Shown here piece by piece: positions 54,029 to 63,016 of a DNA stretch of 64,000 nucleotides. The DNA comes from Demequina aestuarii (GTDB lineage Bacteria; Actinomycetota; Actinomycetes; Actinomycetales; Demequinaceae). A program made the translations under genes and the position numbers. The stretch is taken from contig NZ_BBRD01000001.1 in the NCBI RefSeq assembly GCF_000975095.1, positions 1,445,467-1,509,466 on the forward strand, read 5' to 3'. Positions within the stretch are counted from its first letter, which is position 1. Each line of letters opens with the position of its first letter. The notes beneath the pieces were generated by a model. It saw only the letters and a list, made by a program, of their open reading frames with translations. It ran no database searches and was not told the origin of the DNA.

Positions 54029-55627
54029 TCACGCGAGCGCGATGAGGTCCCGGTACGCGTCGTTCCACAGATCCTCATCGGCGTCGGGCAGCAGCAGCAC
54101 GCGCTCGGGCTCGAGCGCCTCCGCGGCTCCCTCGTCGTGCGTGACAAGCACCACCGCGCCTTCGTAGGAGTTGAGTGCGTGCAGGATCTCGGCTCGAGAC
54201 GCCGGGTCCAAGTTGTTGGTGGGCTCGTCGAGCAGCAGCACGTTCGCCTGGCTTACGACCAGCGTCGCGAGCGCCAGACGGGTCTTCTCGCCGCCGGACA
54301 GCACGCGCGCGGGCTTATCCGCATCGTCCCCGCTGAACAGGAACGATCCGAGCACCTTGCGCACCTCGGTCTCACCCAGGTCGGGCGCGGCATGGGCCAT
54401 GTTCTCCCCGACGGTCGCGTCCATGTCGAGCATGTCGTGCTCCTGGGCGTAGTACCCGAGCTTGAGTCCGTGACCTGCCTCGATGTAGCCGGTGTCGGGA
54501 GTCTCGACACCGCTGAGCAGGCGCAGGAGCGTGGTCTTGCCTGCGCCGTTGAGCCCGAGCACCACCACCTTGGATCCACGGTCGATCGCGAGCTCGACGT
54601 CGGTGAAGACCTCGAGCGAGCCGTAGTACTTGGACAGCTCGTACGCGCGCAGCGGCGTCTTGCCGCACGGCGCGGGCGTGGGGAAGCGCAGCGAGGCGAC
54701 CTTGTCGCTCTGGCGCGTGGTCTCCGTCTCCGCGAGCAGCCGTTCGGCGCGCTTGGCCATGTTCTGCGCGGCCACGGCCTTGGACGCCTTGGCGCGCATC
54801 TTGTCGGCCTGCGCGAGCAGCTCTCCGGCCTTCTTCTCTGCGTTGCGGCGCTCGCGGTGACGGCGCTTCTCATCGTCCTCGCGCTGCTGAAGGTAGAGGT
54901 CCCACCCCATCGCGTACTGGTCCATGACTCCCCGGTTCGCATCCAGGTGGAAGACCTTGTTCACCGTCGCGCGCACCAGCGTCACGTCGTGGGAGATCAC
55001 GATCAATCCGCCCGCGTACTGGACCAGGAAGTCGCGCAGCCACGCGATCGAGTCCGCATCCAGGTGGTTCGTCGGCTCGTCGAGCAGCAGCGTCTCGGCC
55101 CCGGAGAACAGCACGCGCGCCAGCTCGACGCGGCGACGCTGGCCTCCCGACAGCACCCCGACCTCCTGGGCGAGGATCCGCTCATCCAGCCCCAGGTTGG
55201 CAGCGATGCGTGACGCCTCGGCCTCAGCGGCATAGCCACCCGCGGCACGGAACCGCTCCTCGAGCTTGGGGTACCGGTCCATCGCCTTGTCACGCACCGC
55301 GTCGTCCTCGCTGGCCATCGCCTGCTCGGCCTCGCGCATCTTGGAGGCGAGCCCTGCCAGGTCGCGCGCCGCGAGAATGCGATCCATGGCGAGCTGCTCG
55401 AGGTCACCGGTGCGCGGGTCCTGCGGCAGGTATCCCAGGAGTCCCTTGGTGACGACCTTGCCAGAGGAGGGAAGGCCCTCCCCGGCGAGGATCTTGGTGA
55501 GCGTGGTCTTCCCCGCTCCGTTGCGGCCCACCAGGCCGATGCGGTCGCCGGCGTTCACGTGGAACGACGTGGGGTGCAGCAGCACCCTGGCGCCGATGCG
55601 CATCTCGAGTTCCTGGGCGGCAATCAA
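54029..55627 (-). CDS. ABC-F family ATPase
   Basis: A 532-residue soluble protein with two ABC ATPase domains and no membrane part. Walker A motifs are GRNGAGKTT and GLNGAGKTT, signatures LSGGQRRRVELAR and LSGGEKTRLALA, and Walker B LLLDEPTNHLD and LLLDEPTNNLD. The charged linker between the domains (EKRRHRERRNAEKKAGE region) is the P-site tRNA interaction motif. ABC-F proteins act on the ribosome in translation factor or antibiotic-protection roles. The TTG start at 55627 is supported by AAGGA 7 nt upstream. Confidence 0.92.
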   Translation of the reverse strand: MIAAQELEMRIGARVLLHPTSFHVNAGDRIGLVGRNGAGKTTLTKILAGEGLPSSGKVVTKGLLGYLPQDPRTGDLEQLAMDRILAARDLAGLASKMREAEQAMASEDDAVRDKAMDRYPKLEERFRAAGGYAAEAEASRIAANLGLDERILAQEVGVLSGGQRRRVELARVLFSGAETLLLDEPTNHLDADSIAWLRDFLVQYAGGLIVISHDVTLVRATVNKVFHLDANRGVMDQYAMGWDLYLQQREDDEKRRHRERRNAEKKAGELLAQADKMRAKASKAVAAQNMAKRAERLLAETETTRQSDKVASLRFPTPAPCGKTPLRAYELSKYYGSLEVFTDVELAIDRGSKVVVLGLNGAGKTTLLRLLSGVETPDTGYIEAGHGLKLGYYAQEHDMLDMDATVGENMAHAAPDLGETEVRKVLGSFLFSGDDADKPARVLSGGEKTRLALATLVVSQANVLLLDEPTNNLDPASRAEILHALNSYEGAVVLVTHDEGAAEALEPERVLLLPDADEDLWNDAYRDLIALA

Positions 55628-55758
55628 CGAATGTCCTTCCGGGGTGTCACGCGAATGTTGTGGGGTCTCCACAGAGAATCTGCACACGGCGGGATACCGA
55701 TGTCCCCCGCCAGTAGCGTGTGCGCTTGGAAACCATTGTCCCAGAGGAGGGGAACCTC

Positions 55759-56415
55759 ATGCACCGCCACCTGAACGGGCCCACCGTCGCCCTCGTCGCC
55801 GTCTTCGCGGCGTTCATCGCGGCCTCGACCGCCGTGCCCGAGGTCACTCTCGCGTTCGGCGTGCCGCTGTCGCTGCAGACGTTCGCCGTGGTGCTCGCCG
55901 CGCTGGCGCTTGGCCCGTGGCGCGCCGCGGCCGCGATGGCGCTGTACCTCGTGGTGGGGACCGCCGGCGCACCCATCTTCGCCAACTTCCGCGGCGGCCC
56001 CAGCGTGTTCGCGGGCCCCACGGGTGGATACCTGGTGGGAATGCTGGCCGCCACCGTCATCGTGGGCGCGCTGGTGGCGTGGCGCCGCCGTCGCGGCCCT
56101 CTCACGTTCCTCTCACTGCTCGGACCCGGCCTCGTGTCGATACCGGTCATCTACGCCATCGGCGTCCCGTGGCTCGCGGCGCGCACCGGACTGCCCGTTC
56201 TGCCCCCCGCGGGCTGCGACAACCTCTGGACCGTGTCCGAGCAGTGCGCGAATGCGCTGACGGTGGGCGTGGTGCCGTTCCTGCCCGGGGACCTCGTCAA
56301 GGTGGCTCTCGCGGCGCTCGCCGCAGCCGTCATCCACCGCGCCTACCCCCAACTGATGCCAGCGCCCGCGCTCCAGGGCAAGGCGGTGAAGCGCGAAACC
56401 GCCGCGACCGCTTAG
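55759..56415 (+). CDS. bioY: Biotin transporter substrate-binding subunit BioY
   Basis: BioY is the S component of an energy-coupling-factor transporter that binds biotin. The 218-residue protein has six membrane helices and the family blocks TLAFGVPLSLQTFAVVLAAL, RAAAAMALYLVVGTAGAPIF and FAGPTGGYLVGM, followed by the C-terminal PFLPGDLVKVALAA. GAGGAGGGG precedes the ATG. bioM and bioN follow directly, so a complete dedicated biotin transporter is encoded. No biotin synthesis gene is in the window. Confidence 0.95.
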   Translation: MHRHLNGPTVALVAVFAAFIAASTAVPEVTLAFGVPLSLQTFAVVLAALALGPWRAAAAMALYLVVGTAGAPIFANFRGGPSVFAGPTGGYLVGMLAATVIVGALVAWRRRRGPLTFLSLLGPGLVSIPVIYAIGVPWLAARTGLPVLPPAGCDNLWTVSEQCANALTVGVVPFLPGDLVKVALAALAAAVIHRAYPQLMPAPALQGKAVKRETAATA

Positions 56416-56424
56416 CCTTGACGC

Positions 56425-57129
56425 ATGATCGAATTCAAGGACGCGGCTGTGGTCGCGCCCGATTCCGGCGTGCCGATCCTGGAACCGACCAGCCTCACGC
56501 TCACTGAACGTCACATCTCCATCGTCGGCGCCAACGGCGGCGGCAAGTCGACGCTGGTGCGACTCATCAACGGGCTGGTGTTGCCGTCGGAGGGCTCCGT
56601 CGAGGTCGAAGGGCTCGACGTGGCCAAACATGGGCCACGCGTGCGCCGCATGGTCGGGTTCCTGTTCACCGACCCGTCCGCGCAGCTCATCATGCCCACG
56701 GCGATCGAGGACGTGATGCTGTCGTTGCGGCGCACCATCAAGAACAAGCATGAGCGCACCGCCGCTGCCCTCGCTGCTCTCGAGGAGTTCGGCCTGGGCG
56801 ACCGCGCCGACGTCTCCGTGAGCGCGCTGTCAGGAGGCCAGCGTCAGCTGCTGGCGATGGCGGGGGTGCTGGCGGTGACGCCGCGCGTGCTCGTGGCCGA
56901 TGAGCCGACGACCCTGCTCGACCTGCGGTGGCGCGCGCACATCGGCTCGCTGCTGCGTTCGCTCCCGGTCCAGCTCATCGAGGTGACGCACGACCTCGAC
57001 TCCGCAGCCAGGGCCGAGCGCACTCTCGTGATCGACGAAGGGTCCGTCGCGTTCGACGGCTCCCCCGTCGAGGCCGTCGCCTACTACCGGGACCTCATGT
57101 TCGGTCGTGTGCGGAGGGACTCCGCGTGA
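56425..57129 (+). CDS. bioM: Biotin ECF transporter ATPase BioM
   Basis: The ATPase subunit that powers BioY and BioN. The 234-residue protein has Walker A GANGGGKST, a Q-loop near FTDPSAQLIMPT, signature LSGGQRQLL, Walker B VLVADEPTTLLD and H-loop VTHDLDSA. It lies 9 bp after bioY, and its stop overlaps the bioN start (GTGA). The bioY stop region reads TAGCCT, 6 nt before this ATG, so an internal leaderless promoter is possible. Confidence 0.93.
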   Translation: MIEFKDAAVVAPDSGVPILEPTSLTLTERHISIVGANGGGKSTLVRLINGLVLPSEGSVEVEGLDVAKHGPRVRRMVGFLFTDPSAQLIMPTAIEDVMLSLRRTIKNKHERTAAALAALEEFGLGDRADVSVSALSGGQRQLLAMAGVLAVTPRVLVADEPTTLLDLRWRAHIGSLLRSLPVQLIEVTHDLDSAARAERTLVIDEGSVAFDGSPVEAVAYYRDLMFGRVRRDSA

Positions 57130-57935
57130 TCTCGATGCTCGGCCTCTATCGGCCGCGCCGCACGCCTCTGCACTCCGCACCGGCGTGGTTCAAGGTGCTG
57201 ATGCTCGTGACCCTCGCGATCGTGACCGTCGCCATCGGCGACCCCGTCACGTCCGTGGGCATCATGTGCGCGTGCCTGCTGCTGCTGATCAGCACTGAGC
57301 CGCCGCCGCGAGCGACCCTGCTCGCGCTGCTGGGCACGGCCATCGTCGCTGCGCTGAGCTCTGGCCTTCACCTGTGGCGCGGAGACTACGCGCGGGCGAT
57401 CGACATCTCCGCCGACCTCATCGGCATCGTCGCGCTGGCGCTGGCGGTCACGTGTTCGACATCGATGGAGGCCATGCTCGACTTCGTATCGTGGGCGGCA
57501 CGACCCATCCGGTTCCTGCTGCCCCCGGAGACGCTCGGCCTGATGTTCGCACTCATGCTGCGCGCGCTGCCCGAGGTGGCGCGGATGTACCTCGAATCGC
57601 GTCAGGCGGCGCGAGCACGAGGGCTGGACCGCTCGATCCGCGCGATCGTGTTCCCCACGACGACCCGGACGGTGGGCTTCTCCCTGCAGCTGGGGCAGGC
57701 GCTCCATGCGCGAGGCATCGCCGAGGAAGCGCGCGAGAAGCGTCAGTCACGCGCTGCGAAGGCAGCCGAAGCGCGCGTCCTGAAGAGGGCCAAGAAGCTT
57801 GCCAAGGACGACCCGGCGGCGGCCGCGCGTGGAGGCGCACCCGCATCGGCCGGGGAGCCGATGTCGCGCGAGGACGCCTTCGACCTGCTGTCCGCCGCCC
57901 CGCCGGGTGACGCCCCGCAGAGCGACCGCGCCTAG
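57126..57935 (+). CDS. bioN: Biotin ECF transporter transmembrane subunit BioN
   Basis: The T component that couples ATP hydrolysis to BioY toppling. It has about five membrane helices and the two coupling-helix Ala-Arg-Gly motifs, in AARARGLDRS and LHARGIAEEA. At 269 residues it is about 60 longer than usual: after the second motif there is a highly charged Lys/Arg/Ala-rich tail (KAAEARVLKRAKKLAK and onward) ending in a short acidic part. The GTG start overlaps the bioM stop. Confidence 0.92.
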   Translation: MISMLGLYRPRRTPLHSAPAWFKVLMLVTLAIVTVAIGDPVTSVGIMCACLLLLISTEPPPRATLLALLGTAIVAALSSGLHLWRGDYARAIDISADLIGIVALALAVTCSTSMEAMLDFVSWAARPIRFLLPPETLGLMFALMLRALPEVARMYLESRQAARARGLDRSIRAIVFPTTTRTVGFSLQLGQALHARGIAEEAREKRQSRAAKAAEARVLKRAKKLAKDDPAAAARGGAPASAGEPMSREDAFDLLSAAPPGDAPQSDRA

Positions 57936-57969
57936 CCCTCTTGCCGAACGCGTCTTCACTGGAGCGACC

Positions 57970-58593
57970 ATGACTACGACACCATTCGACGCCGTCCCCT
58001 TCGAGCTCACGCCGTCGCCGGGCTCCACGTGGACCGTGGGCGCGAGCGGCCACGAGATCAAGGTCGACGCTCTCCCCCACTCGGACATCTTCGTCGACCC
58101 CGCCGGCGCAGGCGTCTCGAACGCGGCCACCCTCATGAACGCCGTCACGCTACTCGGAGCCCCACCCGAGGGTGACTTCCGGCTCAGCGCACGGGTCACT
58201 GTCGACTTCCGCTCGACCTTCGACGCCGGCACGTTGATGCTGTGGTGGAGCGAGCAGTATTGGGCGAAGCTGTGCTTCGAGTACTCGCCAGACGGCGACG
58301 CCATGGTGGTGTCCGTCGTCAACCGCCTGGTGGCAGACGACGCGAACTCGTTCGCCGTCGACGGCGACCAGGTATGGCTGCGGGTGTCACGGGTCGGCGA
58401 CGTCTTCGCATATCACGCGTCCACCGACGGCGCCACGTGGTCGTTCGTCAGGGTGTTCGTCGTTGACGCAGCGGGCCTCTCACCGCGGGTCGGCTTCGAA
58501 GCCCAGTCCCCCACGGGCGAAGGCTGCCGCGTCACGTTCGACGAGGTCGCCTTCGACACCGTGAGCCTCACGGACCTGCGTGACGGCTCGTAG
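57970..58593 (+). CDS. DUF1349 concanavalin-like protein
   Basis: A 207-residue beta-sandwich protein of the DUF1349 (YesU-like) family. The typical blocks are HSDIFVDPAG, FRLSARVTVDFRSTFDAGTL and WSEQYWAKLCFEYSPDG, then a closing ATWSFVRVF. Such proteins probably bind carbohydrate; there is no signal peptide and no enzyme motif I can name. It follows bioN by 34 bp with GGAG before the ATG and may be co-transcribed. Confidence 0.85.
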   Translation: MTTTPFDAVPFELTPSPGSTWTVGASGHEIKVDALPHSDIFVDPAGAGVSNAATLMNAVTLLGAPPEGDFRLSARVTVDFRSTFDAGTLMLWWSEQYWAKLCFEYSPDGDAMVVSVVNRLVADDANSFAVDGDQVWLRVSRVGDVFAYHASTDGATWSFVRVFVVDAAGLSPRVGFEAQSPTGEGCRVTFDEVAFDTVSLTDLRDGS

Positions 58594-58622
58594 GGGACGC
58601 GTCTGGCGCGGCCGCCTCGAAG

Positions 58623-58949
58623 TCAGACGTTGAAGCCGAGCGCCCGCAGCTGATCGCGGCCGTCGTCGGTGATCTTGTCGGGGCCCCACGGCGGCATCCA
58701 CACCCAGTTGATGCGGAAGCCGTCGACGATGCCCTCCAGCGCCTGGCCGGTCTGATCCTCGAGCACGTCCGTCAGCGGGCAGGCCGCCGAGGTGAGCGTC
58801 ATGTCGATGACGGCGTGCTGGTTCTCGTCGAGCGAGACGCCGTAGACGAGGCCCAGATCGACGACGTTGATGCCCAGCTCGGGATCGATCACGTCGCGCA
58901 TGGCCTCTTCGACGTCCGCCGCGTTCGCAGGGGTCTTGGTCTCGGTCAT
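58623..58949 (-). CDS. sufT: Iron-sulfur cluster assembly factor SufT (DUF59)
   Basis: A 108-residue MIP18/DUF59 protein. The core IDPELGINVVDLGLVYGV and the conserved cysteine in TLTSAACPLTD are clear, with a WVWMPPWGPDKITDDGR tail typical of the actinobacterial group (Rv1466-like). It helps mature iron-sulfur proteins. It is the last gene of the Suf operon, and its ATG overlaps the sufU stop (ATGA). Confidence 0.92.
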   Translation of the reverse strand: MTETKTPANAADVEEAMRDVIDPELGINVVDLGLVYGVSLDENQHAVIDMTLTSAACPLTDVLEDQTGQALEGIVDGFRINWVWMPPWGPDKITDDGRDQLRALGFNV

Positions 58950-59425
58950 GATTCGTCCTTTCGTGCCTGGATCACAGCGTCCTTGAACGCCATCCACCCC
59001 AGCATGGCGCACTTGATGCGCGCCGGGTATTTGCCCACCCCGACGAACGCTGTCGCGTCGCCGAGAAGGTCTTCTTTGTCGTCGTCCAGGGGTTCACCTT
59101 TGGACTGCATCAGCTCACGGAAGGCATCCATGGTGCGGTCGGCCTCGGCCAGGCGCTCGCCCTCAACGAGCTCGTGCAGCACCGACACGGACGCCTGAGA
59201 GATCGAACATCCCTGGCCCTCCCACGACAACGAGGAGATGCGGTCGCCGTCGAGGCCCACCCGCAGGCGGATCTCGTCGCCACACGTGGTGTTGACCTGG
59301 TGGGACTCCCCCGACGCCGGCAGGTCGAGGTCCACGAGGCCGCGGCCGTGAGGTAGCCGCGCGTGGTCCATGATGACCTGCTGGTACATCTGCTCCAGTC
59401 CACTGGAGCCGCTCGTGCTGCTCAT
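58946..59425 (-). CDS. sufU: SufU sulfurtransferase-type scaffold
   Basis: SufU accepts persulfide sulfur from SufS using a zinc-bound cysteine exchange. The 159-residue protein has the three conserved cysteines in NTTCGDEI, GQGCSIS and RIKCAMLGW, and the Asp beside the first. It lies directly after sufS with ATGA overlap, the normal Gram-positive order. Confidence 0.94.
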   Translation of the reverse strand: MSSTSGSSGLEQMYQQVIMDHARLPHGRGLVDLDLPASGESHQVNTTCGDEIRLRVGLDGDRISSLSWEGQGCSISQASVSVLHELVEGERLAEADRTMDAFRELMQSKGEPLDDDKEDLLGDATAFVGVGKYPARIKCAMLGWMAFKDAVIQARKDES

Positions 59426-60696
59426 GCTCTCACTCCAAAGAATGCGGGGACGGTGGCGAGCGCCTCGACGAAGGCGCGAGCGTCGTCCGGGGTCGTGTAC
59501 ACGTGGGCGCTGGCGCGGGTCGAGCCAGTGAGTCCGAACCGGCGGTGCAAGGGCTGACCGCAGTGGTGCCCCACGCGCACCGCCACGCCCGCATCGTCGA
59601 GCACCTGGCCCACGTCGTGCGTGTGCACGCCGTCGACCGCCACCGCCGCGATCGCGATGACGTCTCGTGAGTCGGCGTCGCCGACCGGGCCGAGCAGGCG
59701 CACGCCAGGAATCTCGGCGACGCCGCCGCGCAGGATCGTGGCGATCTCGCGCTCATGAGCTTCGACCCGGTCCATGCCGATCTCCATCAGGTACCGGGCC
59801 GCCGCCCCCATGCCGATCGCCTGGGCGACGGGCTGTGTGCCCGCCTCGAAGCGCATCGGCGCCTCGAGCCACGAGGTCTCCTCCATGGTGACGGTCTTGA
59901 CCGCTCCGCCGCCGAAGATGCTGGGCGGCAGCGCGTCGAGAAGCTCCTTGCGGCCATACAGCGCGCCGATGCCGGTGGGGCCGAGCATCTTGTGCGCGCT
60001 CAGCGCCATGAAGTCCACGTCGAGAGCGGCCACGTCCACGGGCAGGTGAGGCACTGACTGGCACCCGTCGAGCACGGTGAGGGCACCGACCGCCTTGGCG
60101 CGTGCCACCAGGGCGGCGACGGGCGAGATCAGTCCGGTGATGTTCGAGACGTGGGTGAACGCGAGCACCTTGGTGCGCTCGTTCACGTGGCTCTCAAGAG
60201 AGTCGAGGACCATCCGGCCGTCGTCGTCGACCGGGATCCATCGCAGGGTCGCGCCCGTGCGGGTCGCGAGCGCCTGCCACGGCACCAGGTTGGCGTGGTG
60301 CTCGGTCTCGGTGACGCAGATCTCGTCGCCGGGGCCGATGCGGAAGCGCTCGGCCTCGGCTCCGCCGATGCCGGCGGACGCGTTGCCGATCCCGCTGGCG
60401 ACCAGGTTGAGGGCGGCCGTGGCGTTCTCGGCCCACACGATCTCGTCCTGGGACGCGCCCACCAGGGTCGCGACATCGGCGCGCGCTCCCTCGAACAGCG
60501 CAGTCGCCTCTTCCGCGAGCAGGTGCGCGCCGCGCTGCACGGCCGCATTGTGGAGCTCATAGAACTCCCGCTCCGCGTCCAGCACCACGCGTGGCTTCTG
60601 CGACGTCGCCCCCGAATCCAGGTACACGAGCGGCTTCCCGTTCCTGACCGTGCGGGCCAGGAGCGGGAAGTCGTCGCGCAGATCGGGGAGCAGCAT
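59422..60696 (-). CDS. sufS: Cysteine desulfurase SufS
   Basis: SufS takes sulfur from cysteine for cluster assembly. The 424-residue PLP enzyme has the N-terminal LVYLDSGATSQKP, the histidine region TETEHHANLVPW, the PLP lysine in LSAHKMLGPTG and the active-site Cys in VRVGHHCGQPLHRRFG. It is type II (short active-site loop). It begins 8 bp after sufC. Confidence 0.95.
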   Translation of the reverse strand: MLLPDLRDDFPLLARTVRNGKPLVYLDSGATSQKPRVVLDAEREFYELHNAAVQRGAHLLAEEATALFEGARADVATLVGASQDEIVWAENATAALNLVASGIGNASAGIGGAEAERFRIGPGDEICVTETEHHANLVPWQALATRTGATLRWIPVDDDGRMVLDSLESHVNERTKVLAFTHVSNITGLISPVAALVARAKAVGALTVLDGCQSVPHLPVDVAALDVDFMALSAHKMLGPTGIGALYGRKELLDALPPSIFGGGAVKTVTMEETSWLEAPMRFEAGTQPVAQAIGMGAAARYLMEIGMDRVEAHEREIATILRGGVAEIPGVRLLGPVGDADSRDVIAIAAVAVDGVHTHDVGQVLDDAGVAVRVGHHCGQPLHRRFGLTGSTRASAHVYTTPDDARAFVEALATVPAFFGVRA

Positions 60697-60704
60697 CGGG
60701 ATCC

Positions 60705-61460
60705 TTACGCGCTCGCCAGGAACCGGTCGTAGCCCTCGGCCTCGAGCTGCTCGGCGAGCTCGGGGCCACCCTCCTCGGCGATGCGTCCGTCCACGAACAC
60801 GTGCACGAAGTCAGGCTTGATGTAACGGAGGATCCGCGTGTAGTGCGTGATCATCATGACGCCCAGGCCCGTGGTCTCCTTGACGCGGTTCACGCCTTCG
60901 GACACGATCCGCAGCGCATCCACGTCGAGGCCGGAGTCCGTCTCGTCGAGGATCGCGATCTTGGGCTGCAGGAGCTCCATCTGCAGGATCTCGTGGCGCT
61001 TCTTCTCGCCACCGGAGAAGCCCTCGTTGACGTTGCGCTCGGCGAACGCGGGGTCCATCCGGAGCTGCTCCATCGAGGCCTTCATGTCCTTCACCCAGTG
61101 GCGCAGCTTGGGGGCCTCACCGTCGAGCGCGGTCTTCGCGGTGCGCAGGAAGTTCGACACGGAGACGCCGGGGACCTCGACCGGGTACTGCATCGCGAGG
61201 AACAGACCCGCCTTGGCGCGCTCGTCGACGCTCATGTCGAGCACGTCCTCGCCGTCGAGCAGGACCTCGCCCTCGGTGATCTGGTACTTGGGGTGTCCGG
61301 CGACCGAGTAGGCCAGCGTGGACTTGCCCGAGCCGTTGGGGCCCATGATCGCGTGGGTCTCACCGGACTTGATGGTGAGGTCCACGCCCTTCAGGATCTC
61401 CTTGGTGCCCTCGGGCGTGTCCACGCTCACGTGGAGGTTCTTGATTTCCAGGGTGCTCAT
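60705..61460 (-). CDS. sufC: Fe-S cluster assembly ATPase SufC
   Basis: SufC is the ABC-type ATPase that drives conformational change in the SufBCD scaffold. The 251-residue protein has Walker A GPNGSGKST, the SufC-specific MQYPVEVPGVS, signature FSGGEKKRHEILQM and Walker B IAILDETDSGLD. I chose the ATG at 61460 because GGAG lies 6 nt upstream; a longer frame adds four residues. Confidence 0.95.
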   Translation of the reverse strand: MSTLEIKNLHVSVDTPEGTKEILKGVDLTIKSGETHAIMGPNGSGKSTLAYSVAGHPKYQITEGEVLLDGEDVLDMSVDERAKAGLFLAMQYPVEVPGVSVSNFLRTAKTALDGEAPKLRHWVKDMKASMEQLRMDPAFAERNVNEGFSGGEKKRHEILQMELLQPKIAILDETDSGLDVDALRIVSEGVNRVKETTGLGVMMITHYTRILRYIKPDFVHVFVDGRIAEEGGPELAEQLEAEGYDRFLASA

Positions 61461-61476
61461 GTGATGCTCCAAACTC

Positions 61477-61818
61477 TTAAGAAGTCAGTGGGTTGTCGAC
61501 GTCGACGAGCACGCGCTCGCCGTCGATGCGGACGGGGTAGGTGGCGACGGGGTCGATCGCGGGCAGCTCGTCGGGGACGCCGGTGCGCACATCGAAGCGG
61601 CTCCCGTGCGCCCAGCACTCGAGGTGGCAGCCGTCGACGTCGCCCTCGCCGAGCGGGACCTCGCCGTGCGTGCACATGCCGCCGATGGCGTAGAAGTCGC
61701 CGTCATCGGTTCGGACGATCGCGACCGGCGTGTCGGTGCCGTCCGCCAGCGTGAGGTCGGTCTGCATCGCGGTGCCCGGCTCCAGGGCCGTCGCGTCGCA
61801 CGCGAACTGCTCAGCCAT
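61477..61818 (-). CDS. Rieske-type ferredoxin of the Suf operon
   Basis: A 113-residue Rieske [2Fe-2S] protein with both ligand boxes: CTHGEVPLGEG and CHLECWAHGSRFD, giving Cys-x-His and Cys-x2-His. It resembles the small non-heme ferredoxins placed between sufD and sufC in Actinobacteria. It probably supplies electrons for cluster assembly; this is inference from position. Its ATG overlaps the sufD stop by 8 bp. Confidence 0.92.
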   Translation of the reverse strand: MAEQFACDATALEPGTAMQTDLTLADGTDTPVAIVRTDDGDFYAIGGMCTHGEVPLGEGDVDGCHLECWAHGSRFDVRTGVPDELPAIDPVATYPVRIDGERVLVDVDNPLTS

Positions 61819-63016
61819 GGGCGTCCTCGGACAGTTCCTCGTTGACGTGCTCCAGCTCGAGCTCGATCGCATCCATGAGGCCCTGCTCGACCTCGGGCAC
61901 GCCGATCTCCTGGACCAGGTCCGCGAAGAAGCCGCGGACGACGAGCTTGCGCGCGAGGTCCTCGGAGATGCCGCGCGAGCGCAGGTAGAACATCTGCTCG
62001 TCGTCGAACCGGCCGGTCGCGGACGCGTGGCCCGCTCCCTCGATCTCTCCGGTCTCGATCTCCAGGTTCGGCACCGAGTCGGCGCGAGCGCCGTCGGAGA
62101 GCACCAGGTTGCGGTTGAGTTCGTACGTGTCGGTGCCCTCGGCCTCCTTGCGGATCAGCACGTCGCCGATCCACACGGTGCGGGCCGTGGCCCCCGCGAG
62201 CGCTCCCTTGTAGGTGACGCGCGAGGTGCAGCGCGGCACCGCGTGGTCCACGAACAGCTGGTGCTCCTGGTGCTGACCGGCGTCGGCGAAGTACAGGCCG
62301 AACAGGTCGACCCTGGCGCCTTCGCCGGCGAAGGCGACGGACGTGTTGAGACGGACCACCTTGCCGCCCAGCGTGACGACGGAGCCGCGCAGGCGCGAGT
62401 CGCGGCCCAGGCGGGCGACGACCTCTCCCGCGTGCACCGCATCGGCGTCCCACATCTGGAGCAGGACGAGCTTGAGGCCAGCGTTCGCACCGAGGTCCAC
62501 CGAGACGAACTCGGAGTACGTCGCGGAGCCCTTGCGCTCGATGACGACCGCAGCCTCAGAGTTCGTGCCTGCCTCGACCAGGAGGTGGCCGCGTGCGTCG
62601 GCGCCGTTTCCGGTCACCGTGATGGTGATGGGCTCGTCGACGATGGTGCCCGGCGCGATCGCCAGCACCTTCGCTCCGCCGGAGTGAGCGGCGGCGACGG
62701 CCGATGCGCGGTCGCCCGGGGCGCGGACGGAGCGCTCACGCGCGCTCGCCACGTCCAGGTCGGTCAGCGTGACGCCCTCGGGGAGGTCGGGGACGCTCCA
62801 GTCGAGGGTGCCCCCCGCTTCGACGTCCGCGAGGACGGGCGCGAGGTCGCGGACGGCAGAGAACCGCCAGTCCTCCTCGCGCCCGGTCGGCATCGCGAAC
62901 GCATCCACGTCGAACGACGTGGGGCGGTCGGCGCGCGACGCGTCGGGGGTGGGAGCGGCCAGGCCGTGCGAGTGCGCGGCGTCGGACGTGGCTCGGGTGT
63001 GATCAGTGACGGTCAA
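61811..63016 (-). CDS. sufD: Fe-S cluster assembly protein SufD
   Basis: SufD pairs with SufB in the scaffold. The 401-residue protein shows the right-handed beta-helix core and the C-terminal SufD/SufB signature ([19 protein letters not shown], then [19 protein letters not shown]). The first about 40 residues are variable. The TTG start overlaps the sufB stop (TTGA), so expression depends on sufB translation. Confidence 0.94.
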   Translation of the reverse strand: MTVTDHTRATSDAAHSHGLAAPTPDASRADRPTSFDVDAFAMPTGREEDWRFSAVRDLAPVLADVEAGGTLDWSVPDLPEGVTLTDLDVASARERSVRAPGDRASAVAAAHSGGAKVLAIAPGTIVDEPITITVTGNGADARGHLLVEAGTNSEAAVVIERKGSATYSEFVSVDLGANAGLKLVLLQMWDADAVHAGEVVARLGRDSRLRGSVVTLGGKVVRLNTSVAFAGEGARVDLFGLYFADAGQHQEHQLFVDHAVPRCTSRVTYKGALAGATARTVWIGDVLIRKEAEGTDTYELNRNLVLSDGARADSVPNLEIETGEIEGAGHASATGRFDDEQMFYLRSRGISEDLARKLVVRGFFADLVQEIGVPEVEQGLMDAIELELEHVNEELSEDAHG

